Of a stretch of 64,000 nucleotides of DNA, positions 36,642-46,196 are shown piece by piece. The translations under genes and the position numbers were made by a program. The stretch's first letter is position 1. Each line of letters starts with the position of its first letter. Under the pieces are notes generated by a model, which searched no databases, had not been told where the DNA came from, and saw only the letters and a list, made by a program, of their open reading frames with translations. Source of the stretch: Rubrobacteraceae bacterium (GTDB lineage: Bacteria > Actinomycetota > Rubrobacteria > Rubrobacterales > Rubrobacteraceae); contig JAUJNO010000003.1 of the NCBI GenBank assembly GCA_030448125.1, positions 1-64,000 on the forward strand, written 5' to 3'.

Positions 36642-36905
36642 CTAGAACCCTATCTTCCTGTCGCCCTCCGGCTCCTCGGAGACACCCTCCACCTGCTCCG
36701 CATCCTGGTACTCGATGCCGCCGAGCAACAGCCGTGGCTCCACCTCGAGGCCGTCGGCAAGCTTGCGGATGGTCGTCGGATACGCCTTGCGTCGGCCCGT
36801 CTCCAGCTTGGAGATGGTGTCCCGCGCCACCCCGCTCCTCTCCGACAACTGCTCCTGGCTCAAGACCGCCCGTTGACGCAGACCCCGCAGGTGCGGAAGT
36901 TCCAC
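36642..36905 (-). CDS. XRE-family transcriptional regulator
   Basis: Small DNA-binding protein of 87 residues. A helix-turn-helix of the Cro/cI type spans about residues 5-60 (LRGLRQRAVLSQEQLSERSG, VARDTISKLETGRRKAYPTT, IRKLADGLEVEPRLLL). A short acidic tail follows. The GTG at 36905 has an excellent GGAGGTGAG site. It is divergent from clpP across 98 bases that contain two ACTACAATAA repeats, the likely operators, so it may control clpP as well as itself. Confidence 0.88.
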   Translation of the reverse strand: MELPHLRGLRQRAVLSQEQLSERSGVARDTISKLETGRRKAYPTTIRKLADGLEVEPRLLLGGIEYQDAEQVEGVSEEPEGDRKIGF

Positions 36906-36920
36906 CTCTCACCTCCGAAT

Positions 36921-36952
36921 ACTACAATAAACTTGCAAAAACACTACAATAA
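36921..36952. promoter_or_regulatory. direct repeat ACTACAATAA x2 between xre and clpP
   Basis: Perfect ten-base repeats at 36921-36930 and 36943-36952, with starts 22 bases apart (two helical turns). Their AT-rich halves could also supply -10 elements for either direction. Probable binding sites of the adjacent XRE protein. Confidence 0.6.
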
Positions 36953-37003
36953 TGCTACTCTGATAGAGTATAGCGTGTTGGCGGTCGACGAGGAGGTTTA
37001 GTG

Positions 37004-37627
37004 ATGGAGTACGATCCGCGGTTGGTCATCCCTTACGTGACGGAGCAGAGCCCGCGTGGCGAGCGGACGATGGATATATATTCGCGGCTTTTGGTGGACA
37101 GGATCATCTTCCTCGGCACGCCGGTGAACGACCAGATCGCGAACGTCGTCATGGCGCAGCTCTTGCACCTGGAGAGCGAGGACCCCGAGCAGGACGTCAA
37201 CATCTACATAAACTCTCCCGGTGGGAGCGTCTACGCGGGGATGGCGATCTACGACACCATGCGGTTCATCAAGTGCGACGTGGCGACGACGGCCCTCGGG
37301 ATGGCGGCGTCGATGGGGGCGTTCTTGCTCGCTGCCGGGACGAAGGGCAAGCGGAGCGCGCTCCCGAACACGCGGATACTGCTGCACCAGCCGAGCGGGG
37401 GCCTGGCTGGCCAGGTCTCGGACGTCGAGATACACGCCAGGGAGCTTATGAGGACCAAGCAGCGGATGAACGAGCTCCTCGCGGAGATGACGGGCCAACC
37501 CGTCGAAAAGATCGAGCGCGACACCGACCGCGACTACATGCTCGGCGCCGAAGACGCTGTCGAGTACGGCGTCATAGACCGGGTCGTCAGCCGTCCCGGG
37601 GAGGGCCTCGTCCCCGACAACGGGTAA
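37004..37627 (+). CDS. clpP: ATP-dependent Clp protease proteolytic subunit
   Basis: Serine peptidase of the Clp complex, 207 residues. Catalytic Ser lies in [16 protein letters not shown], His in [10 protein letters not shown] and Asp in [27 protein letters not shown] forms the oxyanion and substrate region. The N-terminus ([20 protein letters not shown]) is typical, with little propeptide. AGGAGG lies just upstream, and a GTG at 37001 is an alternative start. It stands alone, without clpX next to it. Control by the divergent XRE protein is likely. Confidence 0.95.
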   Translation: MEYDPRLVIPYVTEQSPRGERTMDIYSRLLVDRIIFLGTPVNDQIANVVMAQLLHLESEDPEQDVNIYINSPGGSVYAGMAIYDTMRFIKCDVATTALGMAASMGAFLLAAGTKGKRSALPNTRILLHQPSGGLAGQVSDVEIHARELMRTKQRMNELLAEMTGQPVEKIERDTDRDYMLGAEDAVEYGVIDRVVSRPGEGLVPDNG

Positions 37628-37677
37628 CCGGTGGGTCTTAGAGGTCTCTAGGTTCGCGCGAGGAGAGGCCGGGCAGG

Positions 37678-38082
37678 GTGGAGCCCCTGTATGACTACAT
37701 TCACCAGGGCGGGTGCTACCGCTATGGGGTCGGTTGGTGCAGGATCCGGATCTACCCGGGCGAGGCCGCCGGCGACGCCCCCGTGGTCCTGTGCAGCGAG
37801 CTGCCCGAGGACCGGGGCGCCGAGATGGTCGAGCGTCTGGCCGCCGAGGTGATCCGGGACCGCTTCGCATCCGGCTTCCCGGACCTGCCGCGCCCCGTAC
37901 TGTGGATCGAGCACCGTCCCTCCCGCAGAGGCCGCGGCCCCGGCCGCTATGCGCTCCTGACCTTCCCCACCTACCGCCCCCGTCTCGAAGGCGCGGGGTT
38001 CGTCCGGCGCGTCACGCTCGGAACCCCTCACCGCGAACCCCTCACCCCCCGCGAGGTGGCGGTGCTGACCGGCGAGGGTTAG
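37678..38082 (+). CDS. hypothetical protein, paralogue of 59045-59446
   Basis: Protein of 134 residues with no signal peptide or membrane helix. It shares the pattern CRIRIYPGE, VVLCSELPED, then an AAEVI helix and a WIEHR motif with the protein encoded at 59045-59446, and both end in a short region with REPLTPREVAVL or similar. So two members of one uncharacterised family lie 21 kb apart. The start GTG at 37678 follows a weak GGGCAGG. Confidence 0.7.
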   Translation: MEPLYDYIHQGGCYRYGVGWCRIRIYPGEAAGDAPVVLCSELPEDRGAEMVERLAAEVIRDRFASGFPDLPRPVLWIEHRPSRRGRGPGRYALLTFPTYRPRLEGAGFVRRVTLGTPHREPLTPREVAVLTGEG

Positions 38083-38127
38083 GGGCGTGCGCGTCGTGTG
38101 GTGACTGGCTGAGGAGGGCCACGAGGT

Positions 38128-38469
38128 TCAGGTAGCCGGGTAGGTTGCCAGGTCGAACTCGTAGACCTCGCAGTCTTCCGCTACCAGGTCGTTAGCGTCG
38201 ATCACGACGAAGTCGTTGCCTTCACCGCAGTAGATCGTGTCGGTGCTGCCGTACCCTGGGTAGGTGCCGTCGGCGGCGTAGATCACGTCGTCGCCCTCGT
38301 AGCCGTAGATGCCGTCGTCGCCAGGTCCGGCGGACAAGAAGTCGTTCTCGTTGGTGCCGTAAAGATATTCGTCCTCGCCGGTGCCGTAGAAACTGGCGGC
38401 GAATGCTACTCCGGTCACTAAAAACACCATCATAGATCCCCAAATTACCGTCAAAACCGCTCGTCTCAT
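38128..38469 (-). CDS. small secreted protein with RTX-like Gly/Asp repeats
   Basis: 113 residues. Signal peptide (LTVIWGSMMVFLVTGVAFA then A), then imperfect nine-residue repeats of the Ca-binding RTX type: YLYGTNENDF, AGPGDDGIYGYEGDDVIY and IYCGEGNDFVVID. Two Cys near the end may bridge. It is short for an RTX protein, with no enzymatic part. A tandem CCGAAAG motif lies about 85-120 bases upstream. A close relative is at 57609-57937. Confidence 0.8.
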   Translation of the reverse strand: MRRAVLTVIWGSMMVFLVTGVAFAASFYGTGEDEYLYGTNENDFLSAGPGDDGIYGYEGDDVIYAADGTYPGYGSTDTIYCGEGNDFVVIDANDLVAEDCEVYEFDLATYPAT

Positions 38470-38551
38470 CGCATTCCTCCGTCTTTCTCTACTGGTTTAC
38501 CCAACAATCTTAATTCATGGATAATGCTCTCAATCCGGGACGGCTTCCGCA

Positions 38552-38589
38552 TCCTCCGAAAGGGTGATTCCTACCAACCAGAAGTATGA
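38552..38589 (-). promoter_or_regulatory. tandem CCGAAAG-type motif, site 3
   Basis: TCCTCCGAAAGGGTGATT and, 22 bases on, CCAGAAGTATGAA. The second half is more diverged than in sites 1 and 2. It lies upstream of the RTX-like gene. Confidence 0.5.
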
Positions 38590-38649
38590 ACCGGCACCTG
38601 TCTCACGCCTTTGGCCATCGAACCCCCGGGCGACAGGATGAGCGCCCGT

Positions 38650-39162
38650 TTATTGCAGCGGCGACCGGGAACGCAGTTGATCCAGGCGCTCCTCCACCTC
38701 TCGCGCCGGGACGCCCATTCCGGCCAGCAGCCGCACGGCCACGCCGTTCTCGTTGCGCAGGGTTCCCAGAAGGACGTGCTCGGCGGTGATCTTGTTGTCG
38801 CGCAACCTTAGCGCCTCACGCAACGCGTTCTCGAGAGCTTTCTTCGCCGATGGAGAGAAGGGAAGCCGGCCGGATGCGGGGCTCCGCATCTCGAACGCTT
38901 CACCGGCCTGCTGGCGGATCTCATCCAACGAGATTCCGACGGACGCGAGAGCATCGGCGAATAGCCGGTTCGCTTCCTCGCGTGCCGCCTCCAGGGTCAC
39001 GCCGAGCGAGAGTAGCGCCTCGGCGGCGTTCCCGTCGTCGGACTCGAGAACCCCAAGCAACAGGTCCTCGTCGCCTACGGAATCGTGCCCCAGAGATCTG
39101 GCCTCCTCCACGGCGGACTCCACGCACGACCGGGCGCCCCTGGTGAAGCGATTGAAGATCAT
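38650..39162 (-). CDS. Clp N-domain protein without ATPase
   Basis: 170 residues made of Clp repeat N-terminal domains only: MIFNRFTRGARSCVESAVEE, then LGHDSVGDEDLLLGVLESDD, and a second repeat with FSPSAKKALENALREALRLR and ITAEHVLLGTLR. In ClpC these domains bind adaptors and substrates; a stand-alone version may act as an adaptor or regulator. Its ATG overlaps the stop (ATGA) of a small helix-turn-helix reading frame upstream, a pairing seen in other actinobacteria. Confidence 0.88.
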   Translation of the reverse strand: MIFNRFTRGARSCVESAVEEARSLGHDSVGDEDLLLGVLESDDGNAAEALLSLGVTLEAAREEANRLFADALASVGISLDEIRQQAGEAFEMRSPASGRLPFSPSAKKALENALREALRLRDNKITAEHVLLGTLRNENGVAVRLLAGMGVPAREVEERLDQLRSRSPLQ

Positions 39163-39326
39163 CGTGTGCCCCCGGCTCCCGGTCCTTCCCCGGAGAACTT
39201 CTCCCGGAGCCGCTTTGCGTGCTTTTTGTGGCCGGCCTGCTTGCTCACCCCCAGAACCTCAGCGATCCGAGCCCACGACCACCCCGCAACGTACGGCGTG
39301 GATGGGATAGAATTGCTAGGTGGCAA
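39159..39326 (-). CDS. short helix-turn-helix protein coupled to the Clp N-domain gene
   Basis: The frame ends in AGWSWARIAEVLGVSKQAGH followed by KKHAKRLREKF, a clear helix-turn-helix. It overlaps the next start by four bases. The N-terminal part is doubtful: the only in-frame starts are a TTG at 39326 and an ATG further up, both without a ribosome binding site and overlapping the opposite gene at 39351. The gene may be truncated. Confidence 0.5.
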   Translation of the reverse strand: MPPSNSIPSTPYVAGWSWARIAEVLGVSKQAGHKKHAKRLREKFSGEGPGAGGTR

Positions 39327-39350
39327 CCTTCGGAAAGGGAGGCGAACGCG

Positions 39351-39560
39351 ATGATGGATATGATGGGAAGTGAACACGAGGGGCATCAGGGCATGATGCA
39401 GCAGTGCATGGATATGATGAACTCGATGATGGGCGGCGGCACGACGGACACGAGTACCGTGTCCTCCATGGGTGCAAACCTACCGCTTTCTTTGGTGGTC
39501 GGGTTAATCCTAGCGGTGGGTTTGGGCTACCTATTGGGGGGGAGAAGGGCCAGAGTGTAA
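39351..39560 (+). CDS. small Met/His-rich membrane protein
   Basis: Sixty-nine residues. The N-terminal half is unusually rich in Met, His and Gln (MMDMMGSEHEGHQGMMQQCM). It is followed by one membrane helix (LPLSLVVGLILAVGLGYLLG) and a basic end. Met/His clusters of this kind can bind copper or silver ions; that is inference. AAAGGGAGG precedes the ATG, and a strong terminator follows. Confidence 0.7.
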   Translation: MMDMMGSEHEGHQGMMQQCMDMMNSMMGGGTTDTSTVSSMGANLPLSLVVGLILAVGLGYLLGGRRARV

Positions 39561-39588
39561 GCCTAGCCGCCTACTAGAAGCATCTTGG

Positions 39589-39620
39589 AAAGGCCGGGAG
39601 CTCACACCCCCGGCCTTTCC
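39589..39620 (+). terminator. rho-independent terminator
   Basis: AAAGGCCGGG, ten bases, CCCGGCCTTT, then TCC. It closes the Met/His-rich gene. Confidence 0.8.
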
Positions 39621-39706
39621 TCGTCCCGACCCTGATATGTGCTGTGAGGGTATAGTCACCTAACGAATAGCAAGTAGTCACCGCAAAGGGGAGGCGACGC
39701 CTCCGT

Positions 39707-41737
<2,031 letters not shown>

Positions 41738-41774
41738 CTAAAGTGGGAGCTTCCCCGGGGGGAGGCCACCGTCG

Positions 41775-41780
41775 TATACT
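41775..41780 (+). promoter_or_regulatory. -10 box for the divergent leaderless gene
   Basis: TATACT, six bases (GGTTTC), then the GTG at 41787. With the ligA promoter it makes a compact divergent pair within about 80 bases. Confidence 0.55.
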
Positions 41781-41786
41781 GGTTTC

Positions 41787-42182
41787 GTGGGCAAGAAGAG
41801 GACGAGAAAAGAGCTACAGACCGTCGAGGCGTTCGAGAAGGCGCTGCGGGAGGAGGTCTCCGTCTCCAACGAGTTCGACCTGCCGCTTACCGTGCTGGCC
41901 CTGGATATAAAGGACGGCTGGCGAGAGGAGGACGTGCGCCGGGCGCTAGCCGCTTTACGCACCGCGGACCTAGTCGCCCGACCCGACCTCGAAGAGCTCC
42001 TCGTCGTCCTGCCGAACACCAAGACTGCCGACGCCCGGGTGGTCGAAGAGAGGCTGCACGAGGCGGTCCCGAAGGCCGCCGTCGGGGTCGCCCCCTACAA
42101 GTGGGGCGACGCGGCCGAGGACCTGCTCGAACGCGCCCGAGCCGCCGCCCGGCAGGCCGCGGAGAACCCCGAAGCTACCTGA
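41787..42182 (+). CDS. stand-alone degenerate GGDEF-like protein
   Basis: 131 residues. The layout follows a GGDEF domain: FEKALREEVSVSNEFDLPLT and VLALDIKDG at the start, then LRTADLVARPDLEELLVVLP, then VVEERLHEAVPKAAVGVAPY and GDAAEDLLERARAAAR. At the position of the GG(D/E)EF active site the sequence is PDLEE, so cyclase activity is unlikely. It may bind a nucleotide or a partner. No membrane segment. The similarity is judged by eye and needs a profile search. Confidence 0.55.
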   Translation: MGKKRTRKELQTVEAFEKALREEVSVSNEFDLPLTVLALDIKDGWREEDVRRALAALRTADLVARPDLEELLVVLPNTKTADARVVEERLHEAVPKAAVGVAPYKWGDAAEDLLERARAAARQAAENPEAT

Positions 42183-42323
42183 GACTCGCTTTGCGGACAT
42201 CCGGACGGAGTAGCTCGAAGACGCCGGAGGTCGCGTAGAGACCCTGGCGTTGCCGGGGCTTTCGAGAGGTGAAACGGGACGAGACGAGCGGGGAGTCGCC
42301 GGTCGCGGTCCTCGAGCCTTCTT

Positions 42324-42680
42324 CTAGCCACGCTCCCCGTAGTGGGCGCGCAGCGTCCGGTCGAACTCGCCGGAGGGGTCTTCGAGGGCGGGGGCGGAAT
42401 CTATGGTCTCTCTATCGTACGGTACGCGGACGCGCTCTTCTTTGGCGTTCACCTCGATTCTGTCGGCCGGAACGGTGCGCCCGTTCACGACGACGTACTT
42501 CAGGACGTTGCTCACCGCGTCGTAGACCGTCTCCCCGATCTCGCCGACCACCGTGCCCGAGGCGTCCTCCATCTCGTAGCCCTCCATGGCCGTGTACGGG
42601 TTCAGGTCGCTCGCGTCTTCGACGTCTTCCACGCCGGCGTCTTCTTCCCTAAACGGGTCTCCTATAAATGGGTTCTCCAC
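42324..42680 (-). CDS. PRC-barrel-like domain protein
   Basis: 118 acidic residues. The central part (YEMEDASGTVVGEIGETVYD, LKYVVVNGRTVPADRIEVNA, then RVRVPYDRETIDSAP) has the beta-barrel pattern of PRC-barrel domains, usually involved in RNA metabolism or photosynthetic centres and often of unknown role in actinobacteria. Acidic and probably flexible tails flank it. It stands alone, divergent from the membrane protein at 42734. Confidence 0.75.
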   Translation of the reverse strand: MENPFIGDPFREEDAGVEDVEDASDLNPYTAMEGYEMEDASGTVVGEIGETVYDAVSNVLKYVVVNGRTVPADRIEVNAKEERVRVPYDRETIDSAPALEDPSGEFDRTLRAHYGERG

Positions 42681-42733
42681 GAGTGGAACCTCCGGGTAGC
42701 GGGAGTCCTTTCGGGTGCGTATGATAGCCGGAC

Positions 42734-43720
42734 GTGAATGCTGGAACCAGCCGGGGAAGGAACGCCCGGGTACTGAAGGGGCTCTCGCTCCTGTACCTCG
42801 GGCTCGTGGTCGCGGCGCTCCTGCTCGTACATGGGGAGTCGTACAAGCCGGCCGTCTCCTACGTGCCGCTATACCTGATCATCTCGGTGATCTTTACCGC
42901 GGCGGTGGCCCTCCTCTTGCTCCCCACGCGCCAGTTCGGCGAGGGGTTCTGCGCGGCCTTTTACGTCCTCTACGCGGTCTTTCTGGCGGCGGCGGCGTTC
43001 TTTACGGGCGGCGTCTCCAGCGAGCTGTACGTGTTCTTCTTCCCGCTGATCCTCACCCCGGCGCTGCACGGGTCGTGGCGGGTGGGCCTCCTCGCCCAGG
43101 GCGCGGTGTTGGTGAGCTACTTTCTGGCGATGCTCCCGGATATTACGGAGGGTGTAAACACCGACGGGCCGGCGCTGGTCTTCTTCAGGCTTACGGTCTT
43201 CGTGCTGACGGGTGTCTTCGCGCTCGCGGCGGGCAGGGGCGTGGCGGGCATCGACGAGGAGGAGGGTTACGCCCTGGACGAAGACGGTTCGGCGCTCCTC
43301 CTGGGGAGGGTCTCGGGGGAGCTCGCGGCGCGGCGCGGGGCACAGGTCGGGGTCATCCTCGTGGACCCGGGGCGCCGGGTCGAGGACCTGAACCTCCTAA
43401 TGCAGCGGGTGCGGGCCAGGATCGGGGAGCCCATTATGCTCGGCGAAGGCGCGGTCTTCGGGGTGGTCCTGGGCGGAGTGGACGACCGGACACTCGAGAG
43501 CGCGGCCCGACGGGCTCTGGCGGCGGCGAGCTCCCTCGGGGCGGAGGAGACGCGGGCGGGAGCGGCGATCTACCCGCGCGACGCCCGCTCGGCGAACGAC
43601 CTCCTGGTCGCCGCGGGGCGGGCGCTTGAAGCGGCCTTCGAGATCGAAAGCCCCAGCGCCATCGTCCTCGCCGGCCGGGGTATCCCCGGGACCGGAAGCT
43701 CTATGGGGGCCGCCCGCTAG
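42734..43720 (+). CDS. membrane protein with a degenerate GGDEF-like tail
   Basis: About 328 residues. Five or six hydrophobic helices fill the first 180 residues (GLSLLYLGLVVAALLLVHG, YLIISVIFTAAVALLLLP, FYVLYAVFLAAAAFFTGG and others). The soluble C-terminal domain ends AGAAIYPRDARSANDLLVAA, like the end of GGDEF domains (IGxAxYPxD then a final helix), but where GGDEF should be it reads LGEGAVFGVVLGG. Probably a sensor without cyclase activity. TATGAT ends eight bases before the GTG, again suggesting leaderless expression. Confidence 0.6.
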   Translation: MNAGTSRGRNARVLKGLSLLYLGLVVAALLLVHGESYKPAVSYVPLYLIISVIFTAAVALLLLPTRQFGEGFCAAFYVLYAVFLAAAAFFTGGVSSELYVFFFPLILTPALHGSWRVGLLAQGAVLVSYFLAMLPDITEGVNTDGPALVFFRLTVFVLTGVFALAAGRGVAGIDEEEGYALDEDGSALLLGRVSGELAARRGAQVGVILVDPGRRVEDLNLLMQRVRARIGEPIMLGEGAVFGVVLGGVDDRTLESAARRALAAASSLGAEETRAGAAIYPRDARSANDLLVAAGRALEAAFEIESPSAIVLAGRGIPGTGSSMGAAR

Positions 43721-43826
43721 GAGCCTGCTAGGAGCCCGCCGGGCGCTCCTCCGGGGGCGTTCGTGAAACCTATCGCCGGGGTTCATCGTAGGATACGTCG
43801 AAGGCCGGGGTAGTTTTGAGCGATGT

Positions 43827-43832
43827 TATAAT
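43827..43832 (+). promoter_or_regulatory. -10 box of the pspA operon
   Basis: TATAAT, 50 bases upstream of the pspA-like start. Unlike many neighbours this transcript would carry a leader of about 40 nt. I see no good -35 box. Confidence 0.45.
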
Positions 43833-43882
43833 CTCCGGCGAAAAGACGGGACCTACGAACCCTCTGGGGGTAGCGGCTAGAT

Positions 43883-44656
43883 ATGGGAAGGTTTACGAGG
43901 ACGATCCGGGGTTTCTTCGGCAGGTTCCTCTCCGGGGTCGAGCAGCGCAACCCGGAGATCCTCCTCGAAAACGCCGTCCAAGACGAGCTGGACAACCTGA
44001 AGAAGCTCCAGGTGGCGGCGGCGCGCACGATGGCCTACGAGAAGATGCTGACGAGCGACGCCGCCGAGAAGCAGAAGACGATCACCGCCAGGGAGAGGCA
44101 GGCGCGGGAGCTCGCCGCCCGGGGGCAGCGCGAGGCCGCCATCCAGGTCGTCCAGCAGAAGCAGGAGGCACAGGTCGGCCTGCAGGAGATAGAAGGTCGT
44201 CTGGACGAGGCCCGGCGCAACTCCGAGGAGTTGCAGCAGGCGTTCCGGGAGCAGGAGCGGCGCTACAACGACCTTGTGCGCGAGCGGGCGGCCCTCATGG
44301 AGGAGCACCAGCGCTCGAAGGCCCTGCGCGCGGCCAACGAGGCGCGCGCGAGTATCTCCCTGACGGACTCTTCCCGAGATTTGGAGAAGGCGCGGCAGGC
44401 CATAAGGCAGTCCTCGTACGAGGCCCAGGCCGTCGGCGAGCTCGGCGCGAGCGAGACGGAGCGCCAGATCGCCGCGGCCGAGGTGGACGTCAAGCGCCTT
44501 GACGCCGAGCAGGAGCTGGAGATGATGGAGCTCCAGATGGGCCTCCGGTCCCCCGCTCCCCTGGAGCCGGGCGAGGCCCCCGCCCGGGAGACCGGAGAGC
44601 ATAACGTCGAACGACTCGACGAGCGCAGGACCGACCGCGGCGAAGGCGGCTCATGA
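43883..44656 (+). CDS. PspA/IM30-family membrane-stress protein
   Basis: ESCRT-III-like coiled-coil protein that supports damaged membranes. The 257-residue protein has the amphipathic N-terminal helix (MGRFTRTIRGFFGRFLSGVE), the signature NPEILLENAVQDELDNLKKL and long helices rich in Glu, Arg, Gln and Ala. A disordered tail of about 40 residues follows. It is the first gene of four joined by overlapping stop/start codons; the next ATG overlaps its TGA. Confidence 0.85.
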   Translation: MGRFTRTIRGFFGRFLSGVEQRNPEILLENAVQDELDNLKKLQVAAARTMAYEKMLTSDAAEKQKTITARERQARELAARGQREAAIQVVQQKQEAQVGLQEIEGRLDEARRNSEELQQAFREQERRYNDLVRERAALMEEHQRSKALRAANEARASISLTDSSRDLEKARQAIRQSSYEAQAVGELGASETERQIAAAEVDVKRLDAEQELEMMELQMGLRSPAPLEPGEAPARETGEHNVERLDERRTDRGEGGS

Positions 44657-45498
44657 GCCGGTCGATAGTCCGGAAGAGCAAGAGGAGTTCGCGCGGCGTC
44701 CGCGGAAGCCTCCTGCGTTTCGTGCCCTTCGGCTCGATGGCAGGTTTCGGGGTAATGGCTGCCGCGGAAGGAGTGTACCCTCTCGCAGTTATGCTCGGGA
44801 TCGGGGCGGTGGTCTCGGGGCGGCGGCTCCTGGACCGGCGGAGGAACGCGCGCAAGGAACTCTGGCGCCGGGCGAGGGCGAACGCTGCGGAGCTCGGACG
44901 GGTGGCGCGGACGGACGGGATCGCCGCGCCCCAGATGAAGCGGATCATGGCGCTGCAGGACGGACTTCTGGAGAGTTGGGAGCTCTTGCCCGAGGAGTAC
45001 GGACCCCTCCTATTGGAGGACCTGTACACCGTGGTGGACGAGGTCGAGGCATCGGCCCAGCTGGCGCGTCGCCGGTCGGCCTTGAGGCGCCATCTGGAGA
45101 GCGTGGACCGGCGGGCCATCGTGAAGCGCATCCGGGATCTCGAGAAGGAGGTCTTGGGGCTAGAGGAGGACTCCGCCCTCAAAGCATCGTTCGGGGCGGC
45201 GCTCGAGGGGCGTCGCGGGGAGTTGGCCGTCCACGACGAGATACCACGGGCGATAGGCGTGATCAACGCCCAGCTCGAGGGCATCGAGAGCTTACTCGCC
45301 AACCTGCGTGGCGAGTTGCTCGCCCTCGACGCGAGCCCCGCCGCGATCTCTCCCGAGTCGAGGCTCGTCGGGCTCAAGCAGCGGGTCGCCTACTTCCGGC
45401 AGAGCCTGGACGAGGTGAAGCGGAGTGTTGACCGCCTGCCGGGCGGTCCGTCCGACGGACTTACGGAACCACTGCCCGAAAGGATATCGGCGCGATGA
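44653..45498 (+). CDS. membrane-anchored coiled-coil protein of the psp-like operon
   Basis: 281 residues. A basic start (RSIVRKSKRSSRGVRGSLLR) is followed by hydrophobic segments (FGVMAAAEGVYPLAVMLGIG) and a long, mostly helical soluble part rich in Leu, Arg and Glu (YTVVDEVEASAQLARRRSAL, IVKRIRDLEKEVLGLEED). Not a known Psp protein. It overlaps the preceding and following genes by four bases each, so it is probably made in step with PspA. Confidence 0.75.
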   Translation: MSRSIVRKSKRSSRGVRGSLLRFVPFGSMAGFGVMAAAEGVYPLAVMLGIGAVVSGRRLLDRRRNARKELWRRARANAAELGRVARTDGIAAPQMKRIMALQDGLLESWELLPEEYGPLLLEDLYTVVDEVEASAQLARRRSALRRHLESVDRRAIVKRIRDLEKEVLGLEEDSALKASFGAALEGRRGELAVHDEIPRAIGVINAQLEGIESLLANLRGELLALDASPAAISPESRLVGLKQRVAYFRQSLDEVKRSVDRLPGGPSDGLTEPLPERISAR

Positions 45499-46196
45499 GC
45501 GAGAGGGGCTTTTTCTCGAGAATACTCGGCGGAGGCGCGGACGAGGACGAGACCAGGGTCTTCTCGGCCGAGGAGATCGGGACGAGGAGGCCCGGTAGGA
45601 GGGAAGAGGAGCCCGACGAAGAGGAGCAGCGGCCCCAGGGCTTCACCGTCGAGCGGGCCGCCGAGGTCATCGACGACCTGCCGCCGGACGTCCCCCGCGA
45701 GAGCGCGGTTCGCATCGTGCGCGGGACGCTTACGGCCGCCGGTATCAAGGTCGAGGATCTCGAAAGGTCCACCCGCGTGCGAGAGTCGAAGCTCAACTCC
45801 GAGATGGACCTCGCCCGGGACCGGCAGCAGGAGATCCAGCAGAGAACCGAAGAGGCCGTGCGCTCCCTGGAGGAGGAGATAAGGAAGGCCCGGGAGGACC
45901 GCGACGCCGGCATCGCCGGGGAGGAAGAGAGGATCTCCCGCGCCTCGGCGGGGATCGAAGGCATAAAGCGGGTGCGCGCCTTCTTCGGCTTCCCCGAGCC
46001 GGAAGAAGAGGAGGCTAACGGTCTGGCGGAGGATCCACCGGTGGACCAGACGCAGGTCCTCGAACCCTTCGACGAGGACGAAACCCAGGTCCTGCGCCGT
46101 TCCTCGCTGGCTGGTATGGACGAGCCTACCGACGCGACGACCTCCGAAGGCCCTTCGCCGTACCGCGACCCCCGCGGCACGACAGACGAACGTTGA
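45495..46196 (+). CDS. acidic coiled-coil protein of the psp-like operon
   Basis: 233 residues. It starts MSERGFFSRILGGGADEDET, has a folded-looking part (AAEVIDDLPPDVPRESAVRI, then VRGTLTAAGIKVEDLERSTR), then a coiled coil (EMDLARDRQQEIQQRTEEAV) and an acidic tail with two DQTQVL / DETQVL repeats. No membrane helix. The repeated TQVL motif might be a docking or phosphorylation site (inference). It is coupled to both neighbours by ATGA and TTGA overlaps. Confidence 0.7.
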   Translation: MSERGFFSRILGGGADEDETRVFSAEEIGTRRPGRREEEPDEEEQRPQGFTVERAAEVIDDLPPDVPRESAVRIVRGTLTAAGIKVEDLERSTRVRESKLNSEMDLARDRQQEIQQRTEEAVRSLEEEIRKAREDRDAGIAGEEERISRASAGIEGIKRVRAFFGFPEPEEEEANGLAEDPPVDQTQVLEPFDEDETQVLRRSSLAGMDEPTDATTSEGPSPYRDPRGTTDER

